Shown here in pieces: positions 17,701 through 27,746 of a stretch of DNA of 64,000 nucleotides (the stretch's first letter is position 1; every line of letters starts with the position of its first letter). The notes beneath the pieces are model-generated. The model did not search any database and was not told where the DNA came from. It saw nothing but the letters and a program-made list of their open reading frames with translations. The position numbers were made by a program, and so were the translations under genes. This DNA is from Gammaproteobacteria bacterium (GTDB taxonomy: Bacteria > Pseudomonadota > Gammaproteobacteria > Steroidobacterales > Steroidobacteraceae). The DNA lies in NCBI GenBank assembly GCA_025357915.1, contig JANYLH010000027.1, positions 101,305 through 165,304 on the forward strand. Reading direction: 5' to 3'.

Positions 17701-18759
17701 CTAGGTCCAGCCAGCTGCGCTCGCCGTGAGTCCGGTGCTTTCCGGAAAACCCAGCAAACGGTTCATCCATTGCAGCGCGCCGCCGGCCGCGCCCTTGTTC
17801 AGGTTGTCGGCCACGCTCATCACAGCGACCGTGCGACCGTCGCTGACCGCGCCGAGCCGCGCGTAGTTGCTGGCGACAACGTCCTTCAGGCGCGGTAGTG
17901 CGGCGCCCACCTGCACGAACGGCGAGGCCGCGTAGAAATCGCGCAAGCGTGACAGCAATTGGCCGCTGTCGAGCGGACGCTTGAGCACCGCCTGCACTGT
18001 GGCGTGGATGCCGCGCGCGAACGGCCCCGAGTGCGGCACGAACGCGAAGTGCGCGGCCACGCCGGTCGCGGCGTGTGCGCAAGCGGTGATCTCGGGCGCG
18101 TGGCGGTGCGCCAGTGCCTGGTACGCGTACAGGTCGCCGTGCCGCAGCGGATGGTGCGTGCCCTCGGTGGGCTTGCGCCCTGAACCGGTGCTGCCGGTGA
18201 CCGCGGACACGAACAGTTGCGGCTCGACCAGGTCGAGCGCCAGGAGCGGCACGGCGGCGAGCAGGATCGTGGTGGCGAAGCACCCCGGGTGCGCCGCGTG
18301 GGGTGTGCGGATCTCGCCCAGGTGTTCGGGCACCGCGCAGGTGAATTGCGCGATGCGCCCGGGCGCACCGTGCGGGTGCCGGTACACGGCTTCGTAGGCA
18401 GCCGCGCTCGGGTAGCGGAAATCCGCCGAGATGTCGACCACGCGTGGCGTGTGGCCCGAGCGTTCCGCCACCGTGAGCAGCCGGTCGATCAGCGCGGCGG
18501 AGACGCCGTGCGGCGCGGCGGCGAGTATCGCTGGCGTACGCTCGCGCTGCAGCAGCGCCTCGATCTGCTGCTGCGAATGGAACCGCGTTTCGGGATAGAC
18601 CGCGGCGAGGTGCGGGAAGGCCGTGGCCACCGGCTCGCCGGGGCTGCCGTCGGACATGACGCCCGCCAGCTGCAGCCGCGGGTGGGCGGCGATCAGCCGC
18701 AGCAATTCGCCGGCCACGTAACCGGTGCCGCCGAGCACGATGGTGGGGACGCGGCTCAC
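17701..18759 (-). CDS. argC: N-acyl-gamma-glutamyl-phosphate reductase
   Basis: 352 residues. The N-terminal Rossmann fold begins IVLGGTGYVAGELLRL, the catalytic Cys is in HPGCFATT, and the partner His is in the SGPFARGIHATV segment. The SADFRYPS stretch is also characteristic. It reduces the acylglutamyl phosphate made by ArgB to the semialdehyde with NADPH. It sits 3 bases from the DUF1611 gene and 4 from argD, so it is tightly coupled within the operon. Confidence 0.95.
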   Translation of the reverse strand: MSRVPTIVLGGTGYVAGELLRLIAAHPRLQLAGVMSDGSPGEPVATAFPHLAAVYPETRFHSQQQIEALLQRERTPAILAAAPHGVSAALIDRLLTVAERSGHTPRVVDISADFRYPSAAAYEAVYRHPHGAPGRIAQFTCAVPEHLGEIRTPHAAHPGCFATTILLAAVPLLALDLVEPQLFVSAVTGSTGSGRKPTEGTHHPLRHGDLYAYQALAHRHAPEITACAHAATGVAAHFAFVPHSGPFARGIHATVQAVLKRPLDSGQLLSRLRDFYAASPFVQVGAALPRLKDVVASNYARLGAVSDGRTVAVMSVADNLNKGAAGGALQWMNRLLGFPESTGLTASAAGWT

Positions 18760-18762
18760 GAC

Positions 18763-19842
18763 CTACTCGGCGGCGCGCGCGATCGCGGCCTGGGCGCCCA
18801 GGCCCACGGCCGCGATGATCGCGTCACCGAGCGCCGCCGGGTTGCTGATGGCGTTGAACGCCGGCACCTTCAGCTGCTGCTCGATGATGTCGACGCCGAC
18901 CTGGTTGTCGGTCGATGGTCCGGTGACCATGCATGGCTCGACGTGGAAGCGCTCGCGCAGCAGCTTCACGCCGCCCCACGCGGCCACCGGGTCGTTCGCC
19001 GAGAGCACCAGGCCGGTGATCGCGCGGCGGATGTCCTCGCAATTGAGGATCGCATCGACGCCGTAGGTGCCGAGCAGCCCGTCACCGAGCTCGAAGACGA
19101 TGACGTCGGGCTTGCCGGCGGCCAGCTCGGTGAGCATGGTGCGCGTCAGCGCCGGACCGGTGCGCGCCGAGGTGGTGACCACGCCCAGGTCCGTGAAGAG
19201 CATCGATTTGCGCGCGCCGGCATCTTCGAAGGCCATGATGTCGCGCCGCAGCGATACGCCGGTGGCCTTGAAGGCGTCGATCACCAGGCCCCGGTGGCGC
19301 ATGCGCGAGATGATGGCGGCCGCGGCCGCGGTCTTGCCCGCTTCCATGCAGGTGCCGGCCAGCGCCACCACCGGTACGCCGCGCACCTCCAGGGGCGAAT
19401 CGTAATTGAGCCGCCGGTAGCCGACCCGCGCCGGCACGCCGATGCGCTCGCCCAGGTACGGGAACTGCAGCACCACGCCCAGCACGCGGCAGTCGAAGGG
19501 CTTGCCCTTGTCCGGGGTCGCCGAATCGCACACGCCCATGACGCCGCCGATGTTCAGCATCTGGATGATGTCGCCGGGCTTGAGCGAGTCGGGCACGTGG
19601 CCCGAATATCCGAACAGGGCCTTGCGGGGACCCAGTGCGCCGACCACCACGTCGCCCCGTGCGACCTTGGCCATGCGGCCGCTGGTCAGCTCGAGCGTGT
19701 TGTAGGTCGACTTGTTGTTGAGGATCTCGGCGACGATCACCACGCCCTCCTCGGCGGGGATCTCGTCGGCCACGCGCAGCTCGTGGCCGAGCGCGCAGGC
19801 CTGCGTGATCGAGGCGATCTTGTCGACCACCACGGTCTTCAC
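18763..19842 (-). CDS. DUF1611 (DgcN-like) P-loop protein inside the arginine operon
   Basis: 359 residues from GTG 19842, overlapping argG by GTGA. An N-terminal Rossmann-like part (1-150) is followed by a P-loop domain with Walker A GTCMEAGKT (163-171), an FKATGVSLRRD segment and a later FELGDGLLGTYGV stretch, the order of DUF1611 proteins. As I recall, the characterised member DgcN is a D-glutamate N-acetyltransferase. This copy lies between argG and argC in an operon without argA or argJ, so it could be the enzyme that acylates glutamate for arginine synthesis. That role is inference; the alternative is a side reaction on acylglutamate or D-glutamate. Confidence 0.8.
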   Translation of the reverse strand: MKTVVVDKIASITQACALGHELRVADEIPAEEGVVIVAEILNNKSTYNTLELTSGRMAKVARGDVVVGALGPRKALFGYSGHVPDSLKPGDIIQMLNIGGVMGVCDSATPDKGKPFDCRVLGVVLQFPYLGERIGVPARVGYRRLNYDSPLEVRGVPVVALAGTCMEAGKTAAAAAIISRMRHRGLVIDAFKATGVSLRRDIMAFEDAGARKSMLFTDLGVVTTSARTGPALTRTMLTELAAGKPDVIVFELGDGLLGTYGVDAILNCEDIRRAITGLVLSANDPVAAWGGVKLLRERFHVEPCMVTGPSTDNQVGVDIIEQQLKVPAFNAISNPAALGDAIIAAVGLGAQAAIARAAE

Positions 19843-21083
19843 GGTTGCTGTGCTCCCTGTGCGGCCAGTTCGCCGGCGCGGGCGTGGAACATGCCGGTCA
19901 GCGCGACGATCTTCGAAAAGCCCAGCGCGTCGGCGCCGGTCCATTCGCCGGCGGCTTCGCCGTAGACGCCGCGCGATGCGCTCATGAGCGAGTACGGTGA
20001 TTCGACGCCTTCGACGAACAGCGAGCCGGCCCGAAACAGCAGGTGGACTTCACCGCTCACGCGTTGCTGGGAAGACACGAGCAGCGCCTCGATGTCGCGG
20101 CAGACGGGGTCGAGGAGCTGTCCCTCGTGCACCCAGTCGCCGTAGGGCAGGGCGAGGCTTTCCTTGATACGCTGCTGGCGTGAGGTGAGCACCAGTTTCT
20201 CGAGCTCGCGGTGCGCGGTCAGCAGCACTTCGGCGGCCGGCGCCTCGAAAGCCACCCGGCCCTTGGTGCCGATGATGGTGTCGCCCAGGTGAATGCCACG
20301 GCCGATGCCAAACGGCGCGGCCAGCGCCTCGAGCCGCTCGATCAGTTCCACGGGCGCGAGCGTCTTGCCGTCGAGCCCTGCGGGCCGGCCCCGCTCGAAG
20401 CGCACCGTATGGTGTTGCGGGAGCGGTGGGTGCGTGAAGGCATCCTTCGAGAGCACCCAGGCGCTCTCGGGAATGCTGCCTTTCGAGTTGAGCGTCTCGG
20501 CGCCGCCGATGGTGACGCCCCACAGCCCGCGATTGGTCGAGTATGCGGCACCAAACGCTGGTATCGGAAGGCCGCGCGACTGCAGGTACTCGAGCTCCTC
20601 CGCTCGCTTGAAGGCATGGTCACGGACCGGCGCGATGATCTCCAGTTCCGGCGCCAGCGTGCGCAGCGCGACTTCGAAGCGCACCTGATCGTTCCCGGCG
20701 GCCGTGCAGCCGTGCGCGATGGAGTTCGTGCCCAGACGCCGCGCCATCAGCGCGATGGTCTGCGCCTGCATGACGCGTTCGGCTCCTACGCACAGCGGAT
20801 AGAGCTGGCCGCGGCGCACGTTGCCCATGATCAGGAAACGCAGCACCTGCTCGTAGTAGTCGGCCCGTGCGTCGATCTGGTGATGTTCGATGGCGCCGAG
20901 CGACAGCGCGCGCGCGCGCAGCGCGTGCGCCGCGTGCGCGTCGATGCCGCCGGTGTCGACGGTCACTGTGATGATGGGGCGCTGGTACTGCTGCGCGAGC
21001 CACGGCACCAGGAACGAAGTGTCGAGGCCCCCGGAATAGGCCAGCACGATGGGCTTGGCGCCCGCAATCGATCCCGTGGTCAT
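19839..21083 (-). CDS. argG: Argininosuccinate synthase
   Basis: 414 residues from ATG 21083. The PP-loop AYSGGLDTS binds ATP, GHGCT-type residues appear as IAHGCTAAGNDQVRFE, and TNRGLWGVTIGG and GIGRGIHLGDTIIGTKGR are family stretches. It joins citrulline and aspartate. If the carbamoyltransferase makes acyl-citrulline, a deacylase must act before this step, but none is in the operon. It follows argR by 4 bases. Confidence 0.94.
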   Translation of the reverse strand: MTTGSIAGAKPIVLAYSGGLDTSFLVPWLAQQYQRPIITVTVDTGGIDAHAAHALRARALSLGAIEHHQIDARADYYEQVLRFLIMGNVRRGQLYPLCVGAERVMQAQTIALMARRLGTNSIAHGCTAAGNDQVRFEVALRTLAPELEIIAPVRDHAFKRAEELEYLQSRGLPIPAFGAAYSTNRGLWGVTIGGAETLNSKGSIPESAWVLSKDAFTHPPLPQHHTVRFERGRPAGLDGKTLAPVELIERLEALAAPFGIGRGIHLGDTIIGTKGRVAFEAPAAEVLLTAHRELEKLVLTSRQQRIKESLALPYGDWVHEGQLLDPVCRDIEALLVSSQQRVSGEVHLLFRAGSLFVEGVESPYSLMSASRGVYGEAAGEWTGADALGFSKIVALTGMFHARAGELAAQGAQQP

Positions 21084-21087
21084 GGTT

Positions 21088-21540
21088 TCAGATTCCGAAG
21101 TGTTCGCGCAGGCGCGCGAGCAGCCGCTGCTGCGCGCGGCCGCCGGTGGTGGCGATGAAGATCGTGTCGTCGCCGGAAATGGTGCCCACCACCTCCGGCC
21201 AGGCCGCCTTGTCGAGTGCGACCGCAACGCTCTGCGCGGCGCCGGTGCTGGTGCGCACCACGGTGAGTGCCGCGCCCGCCGGGCGCGCCGAACGCACGAA
21301 CTGCGCCAGCGCGCCAAAGCTCCCGTTGGCGTGTGCGGTCTCGGCCGGCGGCGCCAGGTACCGGCCGCTCGCCTTCAGCACACCCAGCTCCCGCAGGTCG
21401 CGGCTGACCGATGACTGCGTTACTGCAAAGCCGCGCCTGCGCAGCAGCTGCGTCAGCTCGGACTGGCGGCGCACCACGGCGCCATTGAGGATGCCGAGGA
21501 TCGCGTCGCGCCGGCCCTGCAGGTGATGGTCGTTCAGCAT
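21088..21540 (-). CDS. argR: Arginine repressor
   Basis: 150 residues. The N-terminal winged helix has RRRGFAVTQSSVSRDLREL, and the C-terminal oligomerisation and arginine-binding domain has GTISGDDTIFIATTG. ArgR hexamers bind ARG boxes when arginine is plentiful. It is the first gene of the operon, with AGAGG six bases before ATG 21540 and two ARG boxes over its promoter, so it represses itself and all downstream arg genes. Confidence 0.95.
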   Translation of the reverse strand: MLNDHHLQGRRDAILGILNGAVVRRQSELTQLLRRRGFAVTQSSVSRDLRELGVLKASGRYLAPPAETAHANGSFGALAQFVRSARPAGAALTVVRTSTGAAQSVAVALDKAAWPEVVGTISGDDTIFIATTGGRAQQRLLARLREHFGI

Positions 21541-21547
21541 GTCAGCC

Positions 21548-21594
21548 TCTGCATAAACATGCGCGTATTGTGCATAAATATGCAGAGGCGTCAA
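21548..21594 (-). promoter_or_regulatory. argR operon promoter with tandem ARG boxes
   Basis: Two 18-bp ARG boxes, 21548-21565 and 21569-21586, are separated by 3 bases. The distal core TGCATAAATATGCA (21571-21584) is a perfect palindrome; the proximal one, TGCATAAACATGCG, has changes in the last arm. Both fit TGMATWWWWATKCA. They overlap a promoter with -35 TTGACG (21589-21594) and -10 CACAAT (21567-21572), 16 bases apart. This is a textbook arrangement for ArgR autorepression. Confidence 0.8.
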
Positions 21595-21756
21595 GTGCGC
21601 CTGCTGGTCCACGCGCGCCACCAGGCGGCGACGGCTCGCGGCCTGGATGCGTCGCGGCGGGGCCCTATGACCGCGCGCTTTCTGCCGTGACTTGCCGGAT
21701 CGTGTGCCGCGGTGGATGATCCAAAGGTCACCGTAGCTGAATCAAGGGGATCAGCC

Positions 21757-22122
21757 ATGCTGCTGGGACTGCGCACCGTCATCTATCCTGCTCCCGATCT
21801 GCAGCGCGCCAGGCAGTGGTACACGCAACTGCTTGGCCAGCCCCCTTATTTCGACGAGCCCTTCTATGTCGGGTTCGCGGTCGGTGGCTTCGAACTCGGC
21901 CTGCTGCCCGACGCGGAGCCGGACACACGTGGCCCGCAGGCGCTGTGGGGCGTGGCCGACAGCGGCGCGACCCAGGCGCGGCTGATCGCGATGGGCGCCG
22001 TGGAGCTCGATCCGGTGACCGACGTGGGCGGCGGCATACGCGTTGCGGCGGTGTGCGATCCCTTCGGCAATCGCCTCGGCTTGATCCAGAATCCGAATTC
22101 TGATCCCGCAGGAGTGCGCTGA
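21757..22122 (+). CDS. VOC (glyoxalase/dioxygenase) fold protein
   Basis: 121 residues with the two beta-alpha-beta-beta-beta modules of VOC proteins: TVIYPAPDLQRARQWYTQLLG at the N-terminus and VAAVCDPFGNRLGLIQNP at the C-terminus. Substrate is unknown. ATG 21757 has AAGGGG seven bases upstream, better than an upstream GTG at 21712. Its stop is immediately followed by the start of the GST gene, so the two are coupled and may share a detoxification role. Confidence 0.8.
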   Translation: MLLGLRTVIYPAPDLQRARQWYTQLLGQPPYFDEPFYVGFAVGGFELGLLPDAEPDTRGPQALWGVADSGATQARLIAMGAVELDPVTDVGGGIRVAAVCDPFGNRLGLIQNPNSDPAGVR

Positions 22123-22758
22123 ATGTACACACTCTATTACTCACCGGGTACGGCGAGCATGGCCGTGCACCTGGCGTTGCTCGAAAGCGGTGCGCCGCAC
22201 CGGCTCGAACTGGTCGACTTCGACCAGCAGGCCCAGCGCAGCCCCGCGTACCTGCGCCTGAACCCGCAGGGCGTCGTGCCCACGCTCCTGATCGACGGGC
22301 AGCCTTATGGTGAGGTCGCCGCGTTGCTGATCATGCTCGCTGACCGGCACCCGGAAGCGCGCCTGGCGCCGCCGTCCGGGACGGCGTGGCGCAACGAGTG
22401 GTACCAATGGCTCGCCTACCTGAGCTTTTCGCTGGGTGCTACCTATCGCAACTGGTTCTATCCGCGCGACCTGGGCTGTGCCGAGCATCCGCCGGAGGTG
22501 CGTGCCGCGCTCCGCGCGCGCATCGAGGGTGTGTGGGAACGCATCGATTCGCAGCTGATGGCAAGGGGCCCCTACCTGCTGGGTGAGGAACTGTCCACGG
22601 CCGACCTGCAACTGCTCATGTACATGCGCTGGTCGCGCAACATGCCGAAGACCGCGCTCGAGTGGCCGGCGCTCAAGCGCTTTGCCACGCGCATGCGCGC
22701 ACGCAGCAGCTGGCAGCAGCTGTGCGACATCGAAGGACTCACGGAATGGCGCGCTTAG
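22123..22758 (+). CDS. Glutathione S-transferase family protein
   Basis: 211 residues. The thioredoxin-like N-terminal domain starts MYTLYYSPGTASMAV and has NPQGVVPTLLIDG with the cis-Pro, then GEVAALLIMLADRHP where the usual glutathione-binding E-S pair reads E-V. The helical C-terminal domain has LLGEELSTADLQLLMYMRW. It probably conjugates or reduces a small electrophile with glutathione. Translationally coupled to the VOC gene. Confidence 0.85.
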   Translation: MYTLYYSPGTASMAVHLALLESGAPHRLELVDFDQQAQRSPAYLRLNPQGVVPTLLIDGQPYGEVAALLIMLADRHPEARLAPPSGTAWRNEWYQWLAYLSFSLGATYRNWFYPRDLGCAEHPPEVRAALRARIEGVWERIDSQLMARGPYLLGEELSTADLQLLMYMRWSRNMPKTALEWPALKRFATRMRARSSWQQLCDIEGLTEWRA

Positions 22759-22924
22759 GCGCATTGCAAAAACATTCATTGGCATCAGGGACTTAAACCG
22801 GCCGCTACACTCCCGTATTGCCAGTTGACGTGCACTGGCGGATATTCGCCGCCGCAGGCGATGCCATGCGGGGTCGCGCTCGCCCAATAACAAGCGGACC
22901 GCCGCAAATCAGGGAGTCAGGACC

Positions 22925-24292
<1,368 letters not shown>

Positions 24293-24305
24293 TGAGCAGG
24301 TTGCC

Positions 24306-25688
24306 ATGATGAAGACCATCAGCCCGGTCGACGGGCGCGTCTATGTGGAACGGGCCACGGCCACGCCGCGCGACATCGATGCGACGCTGCAACGCGCGCA
24401 GGCCGCGCAGCGGCAGTGGCGCAGCGTCCCGATCAGCGAGCGGGCGGCGATCATGGAGCGGTTCTGCGCCGCCTTCGAAGCGCGCGGCGCCGAAATCGCC
24501 GCCGAGCTCAGCTGGCAGATGGGGCGGCCCAGCCGCTACGCACCCAACGAAGTGCGCGGCATGCTCGAGCGCGCGCGCTACATGACCAGCATCGCGGGTG
24601 AGGCACTGGCCGACATCGAGGTGGGGCCGAAGCCGGGCTTCCACCGGTTCCTGCGGCGCGAGCCGCTCGGCGTGGTGTTCACGGTGGCGGCCTGGAACTA
24701 CCCCTATCTGATTGCCGTCAACAGTGTGGTGCCCGCGCTTCTGGCCGGCAACGCCGTGGTGCTCAAGCATTCGGCGCAGACGCCGCTGTGCGCCGAGCGC
24801 TACAGCGAGTGCTTCGCCGCGGCCGGCCTGCCGGCGGGCGTGTTCCAGGCGCTGCACCTCGAGCACGCCGACACCGAGCGCGTGATCCGCGATCCGCGCG
24901 TTGACTTCGTGGCCTTCACGGGTTCGGTGGCCGGCGGCCACGCCGTGCAGCGCGTCGCGGCCGAGCGCTTCATCGGCGTCGGCCTCGAGCTCGGCGGGTG
25001 CGATCCGGTGTACGTGCGACACGACGCCGATCTGCCGCATGCGATCGAGAACATCGTCGATGGCGCCTATTTCAATTCCGGCCAGTCCTGCTGCGGCCTG
25101 CAGCGCATTTACGTGCATGAGAGCGTCTACGACCGGTTCGCGGCCGGCGCCACGGCGCTGGTGCAGCAGTACGTACTGGGCAATCCGCTCGAAGCGGCCA
25201 CCACGCTCGGCCCGGTGGTGCGCAGCAGCGCCGCGGACGCGATCCGCGCGCAGCTCCACTCCTCGATCAAGGCCGGTGCGCGCGCGGTGATCGACGAGCG
25301 GGCGTTCCCGCTCAGCAAGCCTGGCACGCCGTACCTCGCGCCGCAATTGTTGCTCGATGCGCCGCCGGCGTCACTGGTGATGCGCGAGGAAATCTTCGGG
25401 CCCGTGGCTGGCGTCGCGAAAGTAAACTCGGACGCCGAGGCCGTGGCGTTGATGAACGACAGCGCCTTCGGGCTGACCGCCGCGGTGTGGTCGCGCGATG
25501 AGGCGGCCGCGCTGTCGATCGGCGATGCGCTCCAGACCGGCACCTTCTTTCTCAACCGCTGCGACTATCTCGATCCGGCGCTCGCCTGGGTGGGCGTCAA
25601 GGATTCGGGGCGTGGCTGTACGCTCTCGACGATCGGCTACGAACATCTGACGCGACCCAAGTCCTTCCATCTGCGGGTGACGACGTGA
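24306..25688 (+). CDS. Aldehyde dehydrogenase
   Basis: 460 residues, NAD(P)-dependent ALDH superfamily. The cofactor site has TVAAWNYPYL and FTGSVAGG, the general base is Glu228 in GLELGG, and the nucleophile Cys262 is in SGQSCCG. The EEIFGPV motif is near 365. In this cluster it should oxidise the gamma-glutamyl aldehyde to the acid. It begins 13 bases after the ligase gene and overlaps the alcohol dehydrogenase by GTGA. Confidence 0.93.
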   Translation: MMKTISPVDGRVYVERATATPRDIDATLQRAQAAQRQWRSVPISERAAIMERFCAAFEARGAEIAAELSWQMGRPSRYAPNEVRGMLERARYMTSIAGEALADIEVGPKPGFHRFLRREPLGVVFTVAAWNYPYLIAVNSVVPALLAGNAVVLKHSAQTPLCAERYSECFAAAGLPAGVFQALHLEHADTERVIRDPRVDFVAFTGSVAGGHAVQRVAAERFIGVGLELGGCDPVYVRHDADLPHAIENIVDGAYFNSGQSCCGLQRIYVHESVYDRFAAGATALVQQYVLGNPLEAATTLGPVVRSSAADAIRAQLHSSIKAGARAVIDERAFPLSKPGTPYLAPQLLLDAPPASLVMREEIFGPVAGVAKVNSDAEAVALMNDSAFGLTAAVWSRDEAAALSIGDALQTGTFFLNRCDYLDPALAWVGVKDSGRGCTLSTIGYEHLTRPKSFHLRVTT

Positions 25689-26851
25689 GCGCAATCCTCA
25701 AGGCCAACTGGAATTATCCGACTACCGTGTGGGCTGGCCCCGGCCGCATTGCTGAACTGGGCGCGGCCTGCGCCCGGCTCGGCATCAAGCGCCCGCTGCT
25801 GGTGACCGACGAAGGGCTGCGCGATGCGCCGATGGTGCGCGCGGCGCTCGCGCTGGTGCCGGGCACCGGCCTGTTCGCCGGCGTGCGCGGCAATCCCGTG
25901 GCCGCGAATATCGAAGCGGGATTGGTGGCTTACCGCGCCGGCGGGCACGACGGCGTGATTGCATTTGGCGGCGGCTCGGCGCTCGACGCCGGCAAGGTCA
26001 TCGCCTTCATGTCGGGCCAGACGCGCCCGCTGTGGGATTTCGAAGACATTGGCGACTGGTGGACGCGCGCCGACGAGCGCGGCATCGCACCGGTGGTCGC
26101 GGTGCCGACCACCGCCGGCACGGGTTCCGAAGTGGGCCGCGCCGGTGTCGTCATCAACGAGGCGACGCACCAGAAGAAGATCATCTTCCACCCGAAGATG
26201 ATGCCCGGCGTGGTGATCAGCGATCCCGAGCTCACCGTCGGCCTGCCCCCGGGCGTCACTGCGGCGACCGGCATCGACGCCTTCGTGCATTGCTTCGAGG
26301 CCTACTGCGCGCCCGGATTTCACCCGCTGGCCGACGGCATCGCGCTCGAGGGCATGCGGCTGATACAGGCCTACCTGCCGCGCGCCTGCGAGAACGGCCA
26401 GGACATCGAGGCCCGCTCGCGCATGCTGGCGGCCGCGAGCATGGGCGCCACCGCCTTCCAGAAGGGTCTGGGCGCCGTGCACGCGATCGCACACCCGGTC
26501 GGCGCCTTCTACAACACGCACCACGGCCTGACCAACGCGGTCATCCTGCCGTACGTGATCGTGCACAACCGGCCGGCCATCGAGCCGCAGCTCAAGGTGA
26601 TCGCGCGGGTGCTCGATCTCAACGGCGAGCCTTTCGCCGCGCTGTTCGACTGGGTGCTGGAATTCCGCAGGCGGCTGAAGATCCCGCATACGCTGGCGGA
26701 CATCGGCGTCACGCTCGATAAGCCCGATACCATCGGTCACGAGGCTTCGCTCGATCCTTCCGCCGGCGGAAATCCCCTGCCGACCGATGCGCAAACCTAC
26801 GCACGGCTGTTTCGCTCGGCCGTGAAGGGCGACCTGAAGCTGGCAGGCTGA
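25685..26851 (+). CDS. Iron-containing alcohol dehydrogenase
   Basis: 388 residues, group III Fe-ADH. GGGSALDAGK binds the NAD pyrophosphate, PTTAGTGSEV follows, and the metal ligands are Asp198 and His202 (GIDAFVH), His266 (GAVHAIAH) and His280 (NTHHG). All four are kept. GTG start overlaps the ALDH stop. In the cluster it may oxidise a gamma-glutamylated amino alcohol to the aldehyde; such a gene is not part of the standard putrescine (Puu) route. Confidence 0.93.
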   Translation: MSAILKANWNYPTTVWAGPGRIAELGAACARLGIKRPLLVTDEGLRDAPMVRAALALVPGTGLFAGVRGNPVAANIEAGLVAYRAGGHDGVIAFGGGSALDAGKVIAFMSGQTRPLWDFEDIGDWWTRADERGIAPVVAVPTTAGTGSEVGRAGVVINEATHQKKIIFHPKMMPGVVISDPELTVGLPPGVTAATGIDAFVHCFEAYCAPGFHPLADGIALEGMRLIQAYLPRACENGQDIEARSRMLAAASMGATAFQKGLGAVHAIAHPVGAFYNTHHGLTNAVILPYVIVHNRPAIEPQLKVIARVLDLNGEPFAALFDWVLEFRRRLKIPHTLADIGVTLDKPDTIGHEASLDPSAGGNPLPTDAQTYARLFRSAVKGDLKLAG

Positions 26852-26854
26852 GGG

Positions 26855-27709
26855 ATGACCCGGCCGCGCGTACTGGTCATCGACGGGAATCGTGCCGCGA
26901 CGCGCGAGGCGCAGGTGGCGGCGGGCGGAACGCCCTCGGGCGAAGGCTATGTGCGCGTGCTGCAGCAGCTCGCAGCCCTAGACTGCGACATCGTGCGTCC
27001 CGCCGATGGCGAGGTGCAGTTGCCCGCCGGCGTGGGCCTCGCCGACTACGACGGGGTCGCGATCACCGGATCGGCGCTCAATATCTATGACGGCGGCGCG
27101 CACATCGAGCGGCAGATCGAGCTGGCGCGCGCGGTGTTCGCCAGTGGCGTGCCCTTCTTCGGCAGCTGCTGGGGCATGCAGGTCGCCGTGACCGCCAGCG
27201 GCGGGCGCGTGCGCGTCAACCCGCTGGGGCGCGAATTCGGTTTCGCACGCCGCATCACCGTGAATGACGCCGGCCGCGCGCATCCCATGTTCGGCGGGAA
27301 GCCCGCCGTCTTCGAAGCGGTCACCGTGCACAAGGACGACATCGAAATCCTGCCGCCAGGCGCGCTCGAGCTCGCCGCGAGCGACATGGGCCTGCAGGCG
27401 ATCGAACTGCGCCACGGCCGCGGCACGTTCTGGGGCGTGCAGTACCACCCCGAATACAGTTGTGCCGAGATTGCCGCCACCGCGAAACGCTACGCGCCGG
27501 TGCTGCTCGAGGAAGGATTGTTCGCCGATCGCGCCGAACTCGATGCATGGGTTGGTGAACTGCAAACCCTGCAGCGCTCGCCGCAGGACCCGCGCCTGTG
27601 CTGGAAGCACGGACTCGGGCCGGCGATGCAGGATCAGAACCTGAAGCTCGCCGAGCTGCGCAACTGGCTGGAGCTGCGGGTCCTGCCCTGGCGGCAGCAA
27701 CGCGGTTGA
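26855..27709 (+). CDS. Class I glutamine amidotransferase-like gamma-glutamyl hydrolase
   Basis: 284 residues. The nucleophile Cys105 is in GSCWGMQ, and the His-Glu pair is in QYHPE (198, 200), so the triad is complete. No synthetase domain is attached. The domain resembles GMP synthase-type GATase1, and in this setting probably releases glutamate from the gamma-glutamylated product, as PuuD does. A C-terminal extension of about 75 residues with several Trp and Leu is unlike plain GATase and may contact the substrate. It starts 3 bases after the ADH stop. Confidence 0.85.
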   Translation: MTRPRVLVIDGNRAATREAQVAAGGTPSGEGYVRVLQQLAALDCDIVRPADGEVQLPAGVGLADYDGVAITGSALNIYDGGAHIERQIELARAVFASGVPFFGSCWGMQVAVTASGGRVRVNPLGREFGFARRITVNDAGRAHPMFGGKPAVFEAVTVHKDDIEILPPGALELAASDMGLQAIELRHGRGTFWGVQYHPEYSCAEIAATAKRYAPVLLEEGLFADRAELDAWVGELQTLQRSPQDPRLCWKHGLGPAMQDQNLKLAELRNWLELRVLPWRQQRG

Positions 27710-27746
27710 CGGCCATGAGCTGCGCCGAGCGCGCACCCGACGCACC

